In this document: positions 14,263-23,731 of the stretch, piece by piece
Numbering within the stretch: the first letter of the stretch is position 1
Layout of the letters: every line of letters starts with the position of its first letter
NCBI GenBank assembly: GCA_905479495.1
Contig: CAJQMR010000003.1
Coordinates: 286,631 to 350,630, forward strand
DNA from: an uncultured Anaerolineae bacterium
GTDB taxonomy: Bacteria > Chloroflexota > Anaerolineae > Promineifilales > Promineifilaceae
Direction: 5' to 3'
DNA: 64,000 bases
Translations under genes and position numbers: made by a program
The notes under the pieces: generated by a model
What the model was told of the DNA's origin: nothing
Database searches by the model: none
The model's input: the letters and a program-made list of their open reading frames with translations, nothing else

Positions 14263-15285
14263 TTAAGAGGAAGGCCCATTTGTTTTAAGATCAGCAAACA
14301 CGACGATGCGCTGGGTATTGATGCGGTAGGGATAGCAGGAAACAAGCGTGGCGCTAGCGTAGTCAGTGGATTGCATCACATCTACTTCGGTTGGCTCCAC
14401 AATTTCAATTTTGGTGACGACGTATGTGTAGGCGCGCGCACCGGTAGAAACGGTAAATTCATCACCGGGGGAAAGCTCATCCAAATCGCGGAAAATTTCG
14501 CCGTAAATGTCATTGTGGGCAGCCAGAACCATGTTGCCCACTTCGCCGGGCAGCGCTGAGCCAGTATGGTGACCCACACCTCGTTTGAGCTGCTCCCAAT
14601 CGTACACGCCGGGCACAATGGGGGCATTCACGCCAATAGCAGGAATTTGAATAATGCGAGCCTGCTCCGGGCCAGGGGTGGGCAGCGGTGGTGGCTTGTA
14701 TGCCTGCATCGCTGGCAGCAAATGGGCCGGGATGTCACCCGATTCGACAGGCTCAGGGGAACGGCCTTCAATGTACTGATGTCCCGTCGGCAAAACCACC
14801 AGATCAATCAGCGGTGCGGCCGTTGGCGTAGGCAAACTAAGCGCCACGGCCTGGGATTGCTGCACGTCGGACAACTCCTGGTTTAGCTCGCGCTGGGTAC
14901 CCCACAAATTGAGCAGCACTATCACCAGACCCACCACCGCCCCCACTTCCACCAAAAAGAGCAGACGGTTGAGCCAGGTACGGCCGTTTCCGTCTGTCTG
15001 CTTTGTTTCAACAGCAGGTAAATCAGCAGGTTCCGATTGCGGTTCATCTTCAAACTGAAGCTGATATTGCCGCAAGGCACCGCTGGGGGCAGCCTGAGGG
15101 CGCGGCAGCGCAGGCGGCTGCGGATTAGGCGGCAACACCCCAGCTACATCCACCACGCGGCCTTCTTCTTTGAGCCGCTGCAAGCGCTGGCGGCGCAGGG
15201 CGTGCTTTTTGCGGTAAAGCAGCTGCTCCAGTTCCTGAACGGAGAGATCGTCGGGGTGTGGCTGGTTGTTCATGGGCCCAATCAT
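14263..15285 (-). CDS. Sortase with a long cytoplasmic N-terminal region
   Basis: 340 residues. The N-terminal 115 residues are charged and Pro-rich. A single membrane helix (LFLVEVGAVVGLVIVLLNL) follows, then a linker and a sortase beta-barrel. The catalytic His is in VLAAHND near residue 255, Cys in TLVSCYPYR near 316, and the Arg in NTQRIVVFAD near 325. The TLVSCYPY wording resembles class D/E-like sortases. It would anchor LPXTG-like surface proteins by transpeptidation. No LPXTG substrate is seen in the window. The neighbouring GT39, LCP and lipoprotein genes make this an envelope block. The start could be the first ATG or the Met five codons in; neither has a clear ribosome site. Confidence 0.87.
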   Translation of the reverse strand: MIGPMNNQPHPDDLSVQELEQLLYRKKHALRRQRLQRLKEEGRVVDVAGVLPPNPQPPALPRPQAAPSGALRQYQLQFEDEPQSEPADLPAVETKQTDGNGRTWLNRLLFLVEVGAVVGLVIVLLNLWGTQRELNQELSDVQQSQAVALSLPTPTAAPLIDLVVLPTGHQYIEGRSPEPVESGDIPAHLLPAMQAYKPPPLPTPGPEQARIIQIPAIGVNAPIVPGVYDWEQLKRGVGHHTGSALPGEVGNMVLAAHNDIYGEIFRDLDELSPGDEFTVSTGARAYTYVVTKIEIVEPTEVDVMQSTDYASATLVSCYPYRINTQRIVVFADLKTNGPSS

Positions 15286-15333
15286 ACGGAAAAAGTTACA
15301 CTATGTAAAGTAATCGGCGATACGATCCGCTCG

Positions 15334-17328
15334 CTATTGGCTAACTTCTAAGGAAGGTACGGCCGTATAATCCCCCACCACCTCTCCCTCCCCAGACAAT
15401 ACAGGCAGCCGATCCCCAGACAGCCGATCATAAATGCCCACAATGGCCTGGTAGCTGCCGGGCGGCGTGTCGGCGGGAATGGGGATCGGGTGAATCTGGG
15501 CTATCACGTCCCCCGCCTGCCAATCCCAGGAAGGTGCGTCCAGCGCATCACGCTGGGCAAAAGGCACGCCAGCCGCATCTAGCACCTGGGTGAACATGAC
15601 CACATCCGTAGTGAAAGCAGGCGGCACAATTGGCCCCACCCGTTCTGGATCAGTGACGCGCCAGACGAGGAGCAATTCGGCCGTTTTGCCAGGAGCCACC
15701 GGATTGAGCCATTCAGCATGGTGCAGGGTAAGCGCGTTGTTGAAGTTGACAACAGTCGTTGCCTCCGCCCACATCTGCAACTGCGCCGCATCCAGCCAAA
15801 AATCGGTGAAGCTAGGATCGAGATCATCAGGGCGCATCTGGACTGTTTGGCGCGGTGACAGCCATTGGGCAAACAGCGGGTGCGGCGGCGTGGAAGCGGG
15901 AATCATCGCCCGGCTGCTTTGGCCACCAGGAGCCACCAGTGCCCAGCGAGCATCTACCCAGCGCTTGCCCACTTCATCACCCGTGAGCACCAAACTGATG
16001 GAGGGATCGTGCGCCGGACCAGGATAAACGGTAGAAAGCAAGACGGGGTCGTCGGATTGGTTGGCCACCAGGTAATCCAGCGAGGCCACCAGATTCACCT
16101 GGTAGGCGCTGCGCACGTCGGGGTCGTTGGCCCAGGTGATGAAGTAGTCGCTAACGCTGCGCCAACCAGCAAAGAGCAGCCAAACGGCGGCCACGGCAGC
16201 GGGTAGCCAGCGAGGGGCAGATTTAATTTGAGTTTTGAAGAATTGAATCGCCATCCCAAAGCCAATCGCTGGCAAAATAAACACCGGCACCAATGCCGCC
16301 AAATTGCGCGTGGTGTTGGCTGTCGGCCCGGTGATGAGCGAGGGCAGGATGCCTACGCCGAACCAGAGCAAGACAAAAATGTAAGACGGCCGTTTCCAGC
16401 GCCACAAACACACGCCTACTCCCAGTACAAAAAAGACGGCCGTTACCGCATCAAACACGGGCCGCCCAGGAATGTTGTAGGCCAAAAACTGGTCACCGTA
16501 GCCGGGCCAGACAAAAGCTAACAAGGCCGAACTCGCATTTTGCCAGACGGGCAGCAGATTGCCGCTGCGCAAATTTTCCAGCGGGGCGCCTAACATGCTG
16601 AGGCGGGTCAGCGCATACGGGTTGCGTTCCAGGTAGACAAAGAGTGGCGTCACCAGCACACCAGCCAAGAGCAGTCCGGCAAAAACAGGCTGCCAGCTTT
16701 TACGAAACAGGCGGCGCTTTTGCCAGGCCAGATAAAGCAAAAAGAGGGGAAAGAGTAGCCAGGCCACGCGCGCTGCCAAATAAATGTGCAGGGTGATGGC
16801 TACACAGACACCAAAGGCAGCGGCTAAAAGCCAGCGGCGGCGATTGGGAGCGATTTCCGTTTCTACTGCATCCAAAAGCAGCCAGAAAAACCAGACGGCC
16901 GTTCCCATAAAAAAAGGCAGCATCCCCGCCCGCAGCGCTTCCCGGGCGGAGGCGAGGGGCCAAAAAGTGATGCTGAGGAGAACGGCCGTAATCAGCGCCG
17001 TGGACTGATCAAAACGGCGGCGCACCCATAAAAAGCTCAGCCCAATGGTAAAAACGCTAAATAAAACATTAACAAATCGTAAGGCAAACAGCCACTGACC
17101 AAACAGCCACATGCTGCCCGCAACCGTGTAGCTATAGAGTGGCTCGCTGCCATAATTGAGAGGGAAAACAAATAGGAAAATGCCCTGCAAAATACCAATA
17201 GCCTCCCGTCCATGATTGGCCTCATCGTGCGTCAGTCCAGGGGGAATATCGGTCAACGCGTACAAACGCAGGCCAAAGGCCAGCAGCAAAATGAGCAAAA
17301 CCGGGAGCCACTTTTGGTATCTTTTCAT
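15334..17328 (-). CDS. GT39/PMT-type membrane glycosyltransferase
   Basis: 664 residues from the ATG at 17328, where the first membrane helix begins (MKRYQKWLPVLLILLLAFGL). The longer frame would cross the promoter region of the divergent LCP gene, so it is rejected. The first extracytoplasmic loop carries the acidic GT-C motif PPGLTHDEANHGREA, with Asp-Glu as the likely catalytic or metal residues. About 11 membrane segments follow, and a soluble C-terminal domain of about 200 residues ends the protein. Such enzymes transfer a sugar from a polyprenyl phosphate to protein or glycan on the outer face. It is divergent from the LCP gene 141 bases away, which may share its acceptor. Confidence 0.85.
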   Translation of the reverse strand: MKRYQKWLPVLLILLLAFGLRLYALTDIPPGLTHDEANHGREAIGILQGIFLFVFPLNYGSEPLYSYTVAGSMWLFGQWLFALRFVNVLFSVFTIGLSFLWVRRRFDQSTALITAVLLSITFWPLASAREALRAGMLPFFMGTAVWFFWLLLDAVETEIAPNRRRWLLAAAFGVCVAITLHIYLAARVAWLLFPLFLLYLAWQKRRLFRKSWQPVFAGLLLAGVLVTPLFVYLERNPYALTRLSMLGAPLENLRSGNLLPVWQNASSALLAFVWPGYGDQFLAYNIPGRPVFDAVTAVFFVLGVGVCLWRWKRPSYIFVLLWFGVGILPSLITGPTANTTRNLAALVPVFILPAIGFGMAIQFFKTQIKSAPRWLPAAVAAVWLLFAGWRSVSDYFITWANDPDVRSAYQVNLVASLDYLVANQSDDPVLLSTVYPGPAHDPSISLVLTGDEVGKRWVDARWALVAPGGQSSRAMIPASTPPHPLFAQWLSPRQTVQMRPDDLDPSFTDFWLDAAQLQMWAEATTVVNFNNALTLHHAEWLNPVAPGKTAELLLVWRVTDPERVGPIVPPAFTTDVVMFTQVLDAAGVPFAQRDALDAPSWDWQAGDVIAQIHPIPIPADTPPGSYQAIVGIYDRLSGDRLPVLSGEGEVVGDYTAVPSLEVSQ

Positions 17329-17401
17329 CACAAGAGGCGCATTATAGAGTAGCCCTATAGGCACGTCAACGGAGCAGCAATGCGGACCCCATAAACAATT
17401 T

Positions 17402-17432
17402 TTGACGTCGCCTGATGGTTTTATGTTATAAT
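17402..17432 (+). promoter_or_regulatory. Extended -10 promoter for the LCP gene
   Basis: TTGACG (17402-17407) is followed after 19 bases by TATAAT (17427-17432), preceded by TG one base away (TGTTATAAT). The strong extended -10 compensates for the long spacer. It lies 37 bases before the LCP start. Confidence 0.65.
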
Positions 17433-17469
17433 CGCCTACGCCATTCCGGCATGGAACGCGCAAAAAGAT

Positions 17470-18909
17470 ATGAAATCCAATTCATCTCGTCGTAACCCGC
17501 CTCGGGTCCGTTTACCGCTTTGGGCCGTATCGCTCCTGGGGTTGGGCATCCTTATTTTGCTCATTGGCAGTTCGGTTTGGCTGTACCAAACAGTTCAGGC
17601 AACCGTTTCCTCCTTGGAAGTGATTAACCCTGATTTTGCCAATCCGGGCAGCAGCAGCGAATCTGCTCAGGAGCTACCGGCTCCTAGCAGTGATGTTGAA
17701 CCTATCCAGAATAACAACAACTCAAACCCCATTTTATCCACAGATGCCTTTCACCGTTGGGAAGGCAAAAACCGTGTTTCCATTTTGATGATGGGCATCG
17801 ATCAACGATGTGAAGAAGATGGCCCCACGCATACAGACAGCATGATGGTATTGACCATCGATCCCGTGGGTTTGTCTGCGGCCGTTTTGTCTTTACCGCG
17901 CGATTTGTGGGTAGAAATTCCTGACTTTGGTGTAGACCGCATTAATCAAGCCAATTATTATGGCGAAATTTATGAATATCCTGGTGGTGGGCAGGCATTG
18001 GCTGTCCAAACTGTTGAGACACTGTTAGGGGTACCGATTGATTATTATGTCGCCGTTAATTTTGATGCATTTGTAGAGGTGGTTGATCTGATTGGGGGCA
18101 TTGACATTGATGTACCCGAAGCGATTGACGACCCAGATTACCCCGACCGGTGCTATGGTTATGATCCTCTTTTTATTGAAGCAGGCGAACAACATTTAAA
18201 TGGTGAAGCAGCGCTAAAGTATGCGCGTACGCGGGCCACGTTTGGAGGCGATGTCGATCGGGCTGCACGTCAGCAGGCCGTCATTTTGGCGGTGCGCCAG
18301 CAGGTGCTCGACTTGGGCAACCTGCCACAATTACTGGCCCAGGCGCCTCAGCTGTGGCAAACGTCGCAAGAAAACGTACGCACCAATATGACGCTGGATG
18401 AGGCAATTCAGTTAGCCTTGTTGGCTCAAGATATTCCGCGTGACAGTATTCGTACGGCCGTTCTCGATTATAACTATGTGTATAACGAGACAACGCCAGA
18501 CGGCCGTCAGGTATTGGTTCCCGTACGCGAAAATATCCGGCAGCTTAGAGACCAGTTGTTCGCCCCTCCGGCTATTCCCACGCCGGTTATTGAAAACCTT
18601 CCTGCGCTGATGGCAGCCGAACAGGCTCGCGTTGCCGTGCTCAATGGCACGGCCGAATTTGGTCTGGCCTCCTCCACGCAGGAATATTTACAATCTTTTG
18701 GCATTAACGTAACCGAAATTGGTAATGCCGACGCCTCCACCTACCTCACCTCCCAGATTATCACCTATGGATCATACCCCAACACCAGCCGCTACCTCAC
18801 CCAGTTGATGCACGTACCACCGCTCAACGTCAGCAGCGGCAACAATCCCGACGGCGACTACGATATCTTGATCATCATCGGCAACGATTGGAGAGTGCCA
18901 AGCTCATAA
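17470..18909 (+). CDS. LytR-CpsA-Psr (LCP) family protein
   Basis: 479 residues. A membrane helix (WAVSLLGLGILILLIGSSVWL) at about 18-40 anchors the protein facing outward. The LCP catalytic domain runs from about 100 to 280: VSILMMGIDQR, THTDSMMVLTID, LSLPRDLWVEI with the conserved Asp and Arg, and YARTRATFGGDVDRAARQQ. A C-terminal LytR_C module follows at about 385-479 (ARVAVLNGTAEFGLASST). LCP enzymes attach polyprenyl-linked glycans such as teichoic-like polymers or capsule to the wall. It has its own extended -10 promoter and a terminator, so it is a single-gene unit. Chloroflexota peptidoglycan or protein acceptors are possible. Confidence 0.92.
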   Translation: MKSNSSRRNPPRVRLPLWAVSLLGLGILILLIGSSVWLYQTVQATVSSLEVINPDFANPGSSSESAQELPAPSSDVEPIQNNNNSNPILSTDAFHRWEGKNRVSILMMGIDQRCEEDGPTHTDSMMVLTIDPVGLSAAVLSLPRDLWVEIPDFGVDRINQANYYGEIYEYPGGGQALAVQTVETLLGVPIDYYVAVNFDAFVEVVDLIGGIDIDVPEAIDDPDYPDRCYGYDPLFIEAGEQHLNGEAALKYARTRATFGGDVDRAARQQAVILAVRQQVLDLGNLPQLLAQAPQLWQTSQENVRTNMTLDEAIQLALLAQDIPRDSIRTAVLDYNYVYNETTPDGRQVLVPVRENIRQLRDQLFAPPAIPTPVIENLPALMAAEQARVAVLNGTAEFGLASSTQEYLQSFGINVTEIGNADASTYLTSQIITYGSYPNTSRYLTQLMHVPPLNVSSGNNPDGDYDILIIIGNDWRVPSS

Positions 18910-18916
18910 GAAAGTC

Positions 18917-18955
18917 TCAGGCAGCTATTAGGCTGCCTGATTGGTCTTTCTCTTT
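18917..18955 (+). terminator. Hairpin terminator after the LCP gene
   Basis: TCAGGCAGC (18917-18925) pairs perfectly with GCTGCCTGA (18932-18940) around a 6-base loop, followed by a T-rich tract. Confidence 0.7.
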
Positions 18956-19091
18956 CCAATTACCAGGCCGTTCCTTTGGCGACTATGGGCTTGTTAAATG
19001 CTGTACCCACTTGGTGCAGCAATGCAAGCCAACCGTGGTTTTGCCTTGCATTGCTGCACATCATTAAGAGGAGAGAACAGGAGGAGTGTTC

Positions 19092-21236
19092 ATGCCAAAA
19101 ACCAACTGGTCTTGCTTATTCATTGGTTTGGTCATTGTTACCATTGTGGCCTGTAAACCAGTGAGTGAAGATGATCGGGAACTACCCACTGCAGAAGCGC
19201 CCCCTGTCTCAACGGACGTTCCCCTTGAGGCCAACGCCAATCAGGCGGCGACTTTACCCATTCCCACAAAATCGGCAGCCACCAGCCCCCCGCCACTGGC
19301 CCCTAGTCCTGTGCCTACCAGCCCAGCCTTTGCCGGGTGGCAACAAATTGGGAATCCAGCCACGGGGTTGCAACTGCTGGCCCCACCGGCCTGGATCAAT
19401 CTTTCAGGTGAAGTGGATACGGCCGTAACCGCCAACGAACTCGGCATCACCGTCATGCTTCTGGCTAACTCAGAACGCACCGGCAACAGCCTGCTAGGCA
19501 GCAAAGCCATCGGCGACGGGGCCTACGTCGCTGGCCTCATCGCGCACTTGGACCTGCCCCCCAACGCACCACAGGCAACCCTCAACCGGCTGGCCAGAGA
19601 TCTCAGCACCGATGCCGAACGCACCCCCATCACCGAAGCATCTCCCGTAAGTGCTTCAGTTGGCACTGGCGGGCTTGTCACCGGCTCCTTCATAGATCTA
19701 GAAGGTGCGCCCCTGCTCTTTAACGCCAACGGCAACGATATGCGTACCCGGATTTATCTCTTCACCACCACCCTGGCTGGCACCATCAGCCAGCAAACGC
19801 AGGCTCTATTTATTATGAGCGCCGCCGCCGAGCAGTGGCCCCAGTACCTGGAAACATTCGAAAAGATGGCCAGCAGCATCGTCTTGCACAACATCTATGC
19901 CGACATCGTGATTCAGGATGGTTCAGCCAACGTGCTGGGCAGCCTGGGCCAGCAAGATTTGGTCAACGGCAATCTAGAAGCCAACGTGAAGGATGTCTGG
20001 ACATTTAGTCTGCCCGGCCCACGTTATGCCAATCTCACCCTCAGCCCAGATAACAAAGATATTGATCTCATTCTGACATTGATTAGCCCTACTGGCCAAA
20101 CCGTCACTCGCATTGATAACGGCTATGCGGGAGACACCGAAATCGTGATTGATAATTTGCTGCAGGACAGCGGCCTGTACGTGGCAGAAGTAAGTGAATT
20201 TTTTGGGGATGGTGGCCGGTACACCCTAAGTTTGGTGCTCACAGAAGAACCACTTTTTGGTGGCGGCGGCCGTCTTGCTGCGGGACAAACAATTCAAAGC
20301 AATTTGACTCGCGGGGCACAACACGTCTGGACATTCTCTGGCGATGCGGGCGAGCTGGTGAGTATTGTTCTCACACCAGACAATCAATTTGATGCCATTC
20401 TGGATATTTATGGCCCCGATGGCAGCCGCCTGGCAGCCCTGGACGAAGGCTTCAGCGGCGATGCGGAGGTGGTTGCCGGGTTGGAGTTGCCGCTCACAGG
20501 TGAATATTCTATTTTGGTGCGCAGCTTTGCCGGAGAAGGGGGTAGTTACTCACTTTCGCTGGATGAAGGCGGTGAAAATACAACCAATTTTTATGATGCA
20601 GGGGATCTCGTTTTTGGCCAGACAGCTCAGGAAACGCTACGTGAAAACGAAGCCCACGCCTGGTTTTTTACAGGCAAAGCCGGTGATGAACTGTTCATCA
20701 CCGTGACGCCTCTTACCAATAACCTGGACCTGGACATCTGGCTGCTGGATGACAATATAAACCGGTTGGCAGAACAAGATGCTCTCCTGACTGGTGAGCC
20801 AGAAATGATCGAATTCGCTCTGCCAGCAGATGGCCAATACCTTATTTTGGTGCGTGACTTTTTTGGCGAATCGGGCCGATATGAAATTTCGCTGCGGGCA
20901 AATGAGGTCGCGGCACCAGATGTTGCCGGCACCATCAATTACGGAGCCACAGAATCCGGCATATTGCAGGCAAATCAGACGGTTGTTTGGTATTTTGAAG
21001 CCGAAGATGGCGATGTCATCGATATTGAGCTGGTTCCAGAAAGCAATGATTCGGACTTACTATTTATTGTGTATGATCCGGCAGGAAACCAGATTTGGTC
21101 GGTTGATGCCGCGCAAGCGGGCGAACCTGAACAAGTGCTAGATTATCCAGTTATGAGCGAAGGGCGTTGGAGCATTGTGGTGAAGGAGTTCTTTGGCGAA
21201 AGCGCCAGTTACACGTTAACGCTCGATGAAGAGTAA
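19092..21236 (+). CDS. Lipoprotein with four pre-peptidase C-terminal (PPC) domains
   Basis: 714 residues from the ATG at 19092, with GGAGGAG about 8 bases upstream. A signal helix ends in a lipobox (TIVAC, lipid-modified Cys21). A Pro/Thr/Ala-rich spacer follows to about 80, and a globular region to about 270 (AGWQQIGNPATGLQLLAPPA). Four PPC-type beta-sandwich repeats occupy about 272-387, 387-495, 495-605 and 605-714. Each has a shared core: WTF..., a DLDL/DAIL-type strand, a GE.. turn and a closing FFGESGRYEISL-like motif. PPC domains usually sit next to secreted peptidases and bind surfaces or substrates. No peptidase domain is seen here, so a binding or structural role is likelier. It is surface exposed. 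Confidence 0.8.
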   Translation: MPKTNWSCLFIGLVIVTIVACKPVSEDDRELPTAEAPPVSTDVPLEANANQAATLPIPTKSAATSPPPLAPSPVPTSPAFAGWQQIGNPATGLQLLAPPAWINLSGEVDTAVTANELGITVMLLANSERTGNSLLGSKAIGDGAYVAGLIAHLDLPPNAPQATLNRLARDLSTDAERTPITEASPVSASVGTGGLVTGSFIDLEGAPLLFNANGNDMRTRIYLFTTTLAGTISQQTQALFIMSAAAEQWPQYLETFEKMASSIVLHNIYADIVIQDGSANVLGSLGQQDLVNGNLEANVKDVWTFSLPGPRYANLTLSPDNKDIDLILTLISPTGQTVTRIDNGYAGDTEIVIDNLLQDSGLYVAEVSEFFGDGGRYTLSLVLTEEPLFGGGGRLAAGQTIQSNLTRGAQHVWTFSGDAGELVSIVLTPDNQFDAILDIYGPDGSRLAALDEGFSGDAEVVAGLELPLTGEYSILVRSFAGEGGSYSLSLDEGGENTTNFYDAGDLVFGQTAQETLRENEAHAWFFTGKAGDELFITVTPLTNNLDLDIWLLDDNINRLAEQDALLTGEPEMIEFALPADGQYLILVRDFFGESGRYEISLRANEVAAPDVAGTINYGATESGILQANQTVVWYFEAEDGDVIDIELVPESNDSDLLFIVYDPAGNQIWSVDAAQAGEPEQVLDYPVMSEGRWSIVVKEFFGESASYTLTLDEE

Positions 21237-21246
21237 GATTATTCTC

Positions 21247-21312
21247 ATTCCCCGGAAACTACATTCCAAGACATGCTCTTATCTATTCAAAACTAAAAGT
21301 TTCCGGGGGAAT
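21247..21312. repeat. CCCCGGAAAC inverted-repeat element, copy 3
   Basis: ATTCCCCGGAAACT (21247-21260) pairs with AGTTTCCGGGGGAAT (21298-21312), with one extra G in the right arm; the spacer is 37 bases. It sits between the convergent ends of the PPC lipoprotein and the anchored protein, where it could end transcription from both sides. Confidence 0.78.
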
Positions 21313-21323
21313 TCTTCTTGAAA

Positions 21324-22163
21324 TTAATGGTTCTGGACAAAGTTTAATTGCAGCAGGTTTTCATTACAGGTGGTGTGGGTTTGCACGCGATAAACTTGGG
21401 AGACGGCCGTTCCATTTGGCGACTCTAGCTGAACGTTGTAATCGCGCATGACTGGTGAATCAAAAACAAACTGCTCCCAACCAGACGGGCCATAATCGGG
21501 CGCGCTGCCCACGATAACCCGCTCATCAATGGCACTGCCCCACACATGCACCCGGTAGCTGCCCACTGGCACCGGATTTCGCTCCAGGTCCAACACCTCA
21601 CCGGCTAAACCCAACCAGCCACAGCCCGCATTGTTGGCATGATTTTGCAGATAAAACGGACTGTTATCCGTCTTGGTGAAAGGATATGCGGATCGAGTGG
21701 CGGTTGGCGTGGAGGTAGGGCCAGGCGGTGTCACCGTAGGAGTATTGGTACTCGTGGGCGTGTACGTTGGCGTCGGCGTCTTTGTCGGAAATGTGGGCAA
21801 GGGCGATGGCGTTACTGAAGGCTTTAGGGTACTTAGGGGCAGCGGCGTTGCCGAGGCTTGCCGGGGAGGCGGTGTCCAGGTTGGCGCCAACGGCGGTTCT
21901 GTGGCCGTTGGCGTAGATGAAGGGAGTTCAATTGCAGCCACCAACGTCGGTAAATCTTCATCCGGCATGAGGGCAGCAGGAACAGCCAACGTGGGCAACT
22001 CGTACGCTTTTTGCAAAAAGGTTGGTTCTGGTAACCGCTCTGGGGCAACAAAATAGAGTACAACCAAGGCGACAATGCCAATAGAAGCCAGTAGCAACAA
22101 AGCTGCTAAAAAGCTCATGAACCTGCCTGCACATCCGGTTTTTTTTCTGCGTCTGGGTGCCAT
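21324..22163 (-). CDS. Single-pass membrane protein with Pro/Thr-rich stalk
   Basis: 279 residues that I do not recognise as a named family. It has a basic N-terminus (MAPRRRKKTGC), one membrane helix at about 13-37 (FLAALLLLASIGIVALVVLY), and a low-complexity Pro/Thr/Ser stalk at about 65-165 with TPT repeats. A C-terminal globular domain of about 115 residues follows, with two Cys (NNAGCGWLGLAGEV and THTTCNENLL) that may form a disulphide. The topology suggests a surface display or sensor protein. The gene starts 17 bases after the parvulin lipoprotein gene on the same strand, so the two form an operon. The Pro/Thr-rich linker is a plausible O-glycosylation region. Confidence 0.65.
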   Translation of the reverse strand: MAPRRRKKTGCAGRFMSFLAALLLLASIGIVALVVLYFVAPERLPEPTFLQKAYELPTLAVPAALMPDEDLPTLVAAIELPSSTPTATEPPLAPTWTPPPRQASATPLPLSTLKPSVTPSPLPTFPTKTPTPTYTPTSTNTPTVTPPGPTSTPTATRSAYPFTKTDNSPFYLQNHANNAGCGWLGLAGEVLDLERNPVPVGSYRVHVWGSAIDERVIVGSAPDYGPSGWEQFVFDSPVMRDYNVQLESPNGTAVSQVYRVQTHTTCNENLLQLNFVQNH

Positions 22164-22180
22164 CTCTGCCTAATCTTTTT

Positions 22181-23164
22181 TTACGAGCCGCTTCCCACAT
22201 CTACCAGGCGCTCGATGTTGGCCGATTGCCACAGCTCATCCAGCCAGGTTTCAAAGGCTTGTTGCAACAAAATAGACCGCACGCCATCGTCTAACGGCCG
22301 TTCCTGGTCTCGTTCGATCAGCTGCACAATGTAATAAACTGGGTTGCCTTCGCGATTGACGGCCATAATGACCTCACTAACCTGGCCCGGCTCTGTGAGG
22401 GCAAAGGCAGCGGCATCCACCTCTGGCACCAGCAGCGTTCCCGCAGCAAAAAAGCCCAAATCACCCCCATTCTCCCCCGTGATGCGATCCAATGAATGAA
22501 GTTGGGCCAGCGTGGCAAAATCATCCCCATTTTGAATCTGAGCCAGCAGCGTGTTGGCCAGATTAAGATCATCCACCTGAATGTAACGGGCGTGGACCTG
22601 CTCCACAGAAAAAGGCACATCGGCGGTAACGGCCGTTACCATCTGCTCCTGAATCAAACCATCGGATACGGCTGTGCGAAACTCTTCTTCACTATATCGA
22701 TTGGTATCCAGCCAGGCAGTAAAATTATCTGCGCCACCGGCCACCGCTTGCAAGTCAGCCAATTCCTGATCGATCATGGCATCCGTTATGACCACGCCTT
22801 GGGCCGCAGCCGCCTGACGGATCAACAGTTGCTCAATCAGCGCGTCCAGCACAATACGGCCGTAATCCTCACCACCAGCCGGATTGCCCAACTCAGCTTG
22901 GGCTTGTTGGTAACGGGCCAGTTCCACCTCAAACGCAGCCAGAAACAGCGGTTCGCCATTTACTTTGGCAGCTAAGGGAGCTTCAGGCGTTGGGGGAGCG
23001 GCCGTTTCCGTCGGCAGCACAATGGGATCCTCACTCACTACCGGCGGCGCAAGCCCATCATCAGTCTGGCTAATGGCGGGGGCCACCGTCGGCAGTGGTT
23101 CTTCCTCACCGCAAGCCATAAGCAGCAAAGGGAGGCATAATAAAAAAAGAATTGTTCGTCGCAT
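22181..23164 (-). CDS. Parvulin-type peptidyl-prolyl isomerase lipoprotein (PrsA/SurA-like)
   Basis: 327 residues starting at 23164. The signal peptide ends in a lipobox with Cys18 (LLMAC), and an acidic Pro-rich spacer follows. A SurA_N-like helical region starts near residue 65 (AAKVNGEPLFLAAFEVELAR), then comes a parvulin rotamase domain from about 190 (VHARYIQVDD, NGDDFATLAQLHS, NGGDLGFF) and a C-terminal helix. This is the layout of PrsA/SurA foldases, which help exported proteins fold outside the membrane. It is upstream of the anchored stalk protein, perhaps its client. The family is certain and the client is inferred. Confidence 0.88.
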   Translation of the reverse strand: MRRTILFLLCLPLLLMACGEEEPLPTVAPAISQTDDGLAPPVVSEDPIVLPTETAAPPTPEAPLAAKVNGEPLFLAAFEVELARYQQAQAELGNPAGGEDYGRIVLDALIEQLLIRQAAAAQGVVITDAMIDQELADLQAVAGGADNFTAWLDTNRYSEEEFRTAVSDGLIQEQMVTAVTADVPFSVEQVHARYIQVDDLNLANTLLAQIQNGDDFATLAQLHSLDRITGENGGDLGFFAAGTLLVPEVDAAAFALTEPGQVSEVIMAVNREGNPVYYIVQLIERDQERPLDDGVRSILLQQAFETWLDELWQSANIERLVDVGSGS

Positions 23165-23340
23165 ACAGAGTTCCAAAATAGAGATTCAGAGCTTTTACCT
23201 ATGGGTAGGCCCAAACCCTGAAAACAGTTTACTTAATATTACAGAAGCCAGTGGCGATTATACCCAGCCGCCAAAGGTTGCCAAACCTGCTGGCCGCTCA
23301 CAAACCACATTCTCACTGAAATTTCACCCCCTGAAAGTCA

Positions 23341-23372
23341 ACAAAAAATGCGCTGCCCGGCAGACAGCGCAT
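23341..23372 (-). terminator. Terminator after the CBM48 gene
   Basis: ATGCGCTG (23348-23355) pairs with CAGCGCAT (23364-23371). On the minus strand the stem is followed by TTTTTTG, a standard intrinsic terminator. Confidence 0.75.
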
Positions 23373-23406
23373 CTTATTTTCTTTTTCAGGTTTTACGGAC
23401 AACAAA

Positions 23407-23703
23407 TTAAATTGTAATCAGTGAATCCTCTGTGCCATACTGATTGGCCACGTAAGCATCGGCATCCCAATCATTTTCCCAGCGTTCGTTATCCAACAAA
23501 TAGCGGAAGCGGTAAGATTGCCCCGGTTCCAACGAAACGGTAACACTAAAACTGCCATCCTTGAGCTTTTTCATGGGATGTTTGGTGGGACTCCAATCAT
23601 TAAATTCGCCGCAAAGATGAACCATTTCTGCACTGACATCTGAGGGCAGTTTAAACGTGACCCGACATGAGCTTCCAGTTTTTGAATAATTCTTTTTGAG
23701 CAT
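23407..23703 (-). CDS. CBM48/isoamylase-N (glycogen-binding) domain protein
   Basis: 98 residues forming one beta-sandwich of the AMPK-beta/isoamylase-N type. The signature VHLCGEFNDWSPTKHPM is followed by FSVTVSLEPGQSYRFRYLLD and NDWDADAYV, the normal carbohydrate-binding order. No enzymatic domain is attached. Stand-alone proteins of this kind are common in Chloroflexota and Cyanobacteria and are thought to recognise alpha-glucans or carry out regulation. It follows the ParB-like gene by 28 bases on the same strand, so they are co-transcribed. Confidence 0.82.
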   Translation of the reverse strand: MLKKNYSKTGSSCRVTFKLPSDVSAEMVHLCGEFNDWSPTKHPMKKLKDGSFSVTVSLEPGQSYRFRYLLDNERWENDWDADAYVANQYGTEDSLITI

Positions 23704-23731
23704 TTTTTAAACTCCTACGATCACCTATTTG

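Noticed and set aside
21673..22056. Plus-strand Gly/Val-rich open frame
   Set aside because: It is the reverse of the Pro/Thr-rich stalk region of the membrane protein on the minus strand; low-complexity coding produces such shadows.
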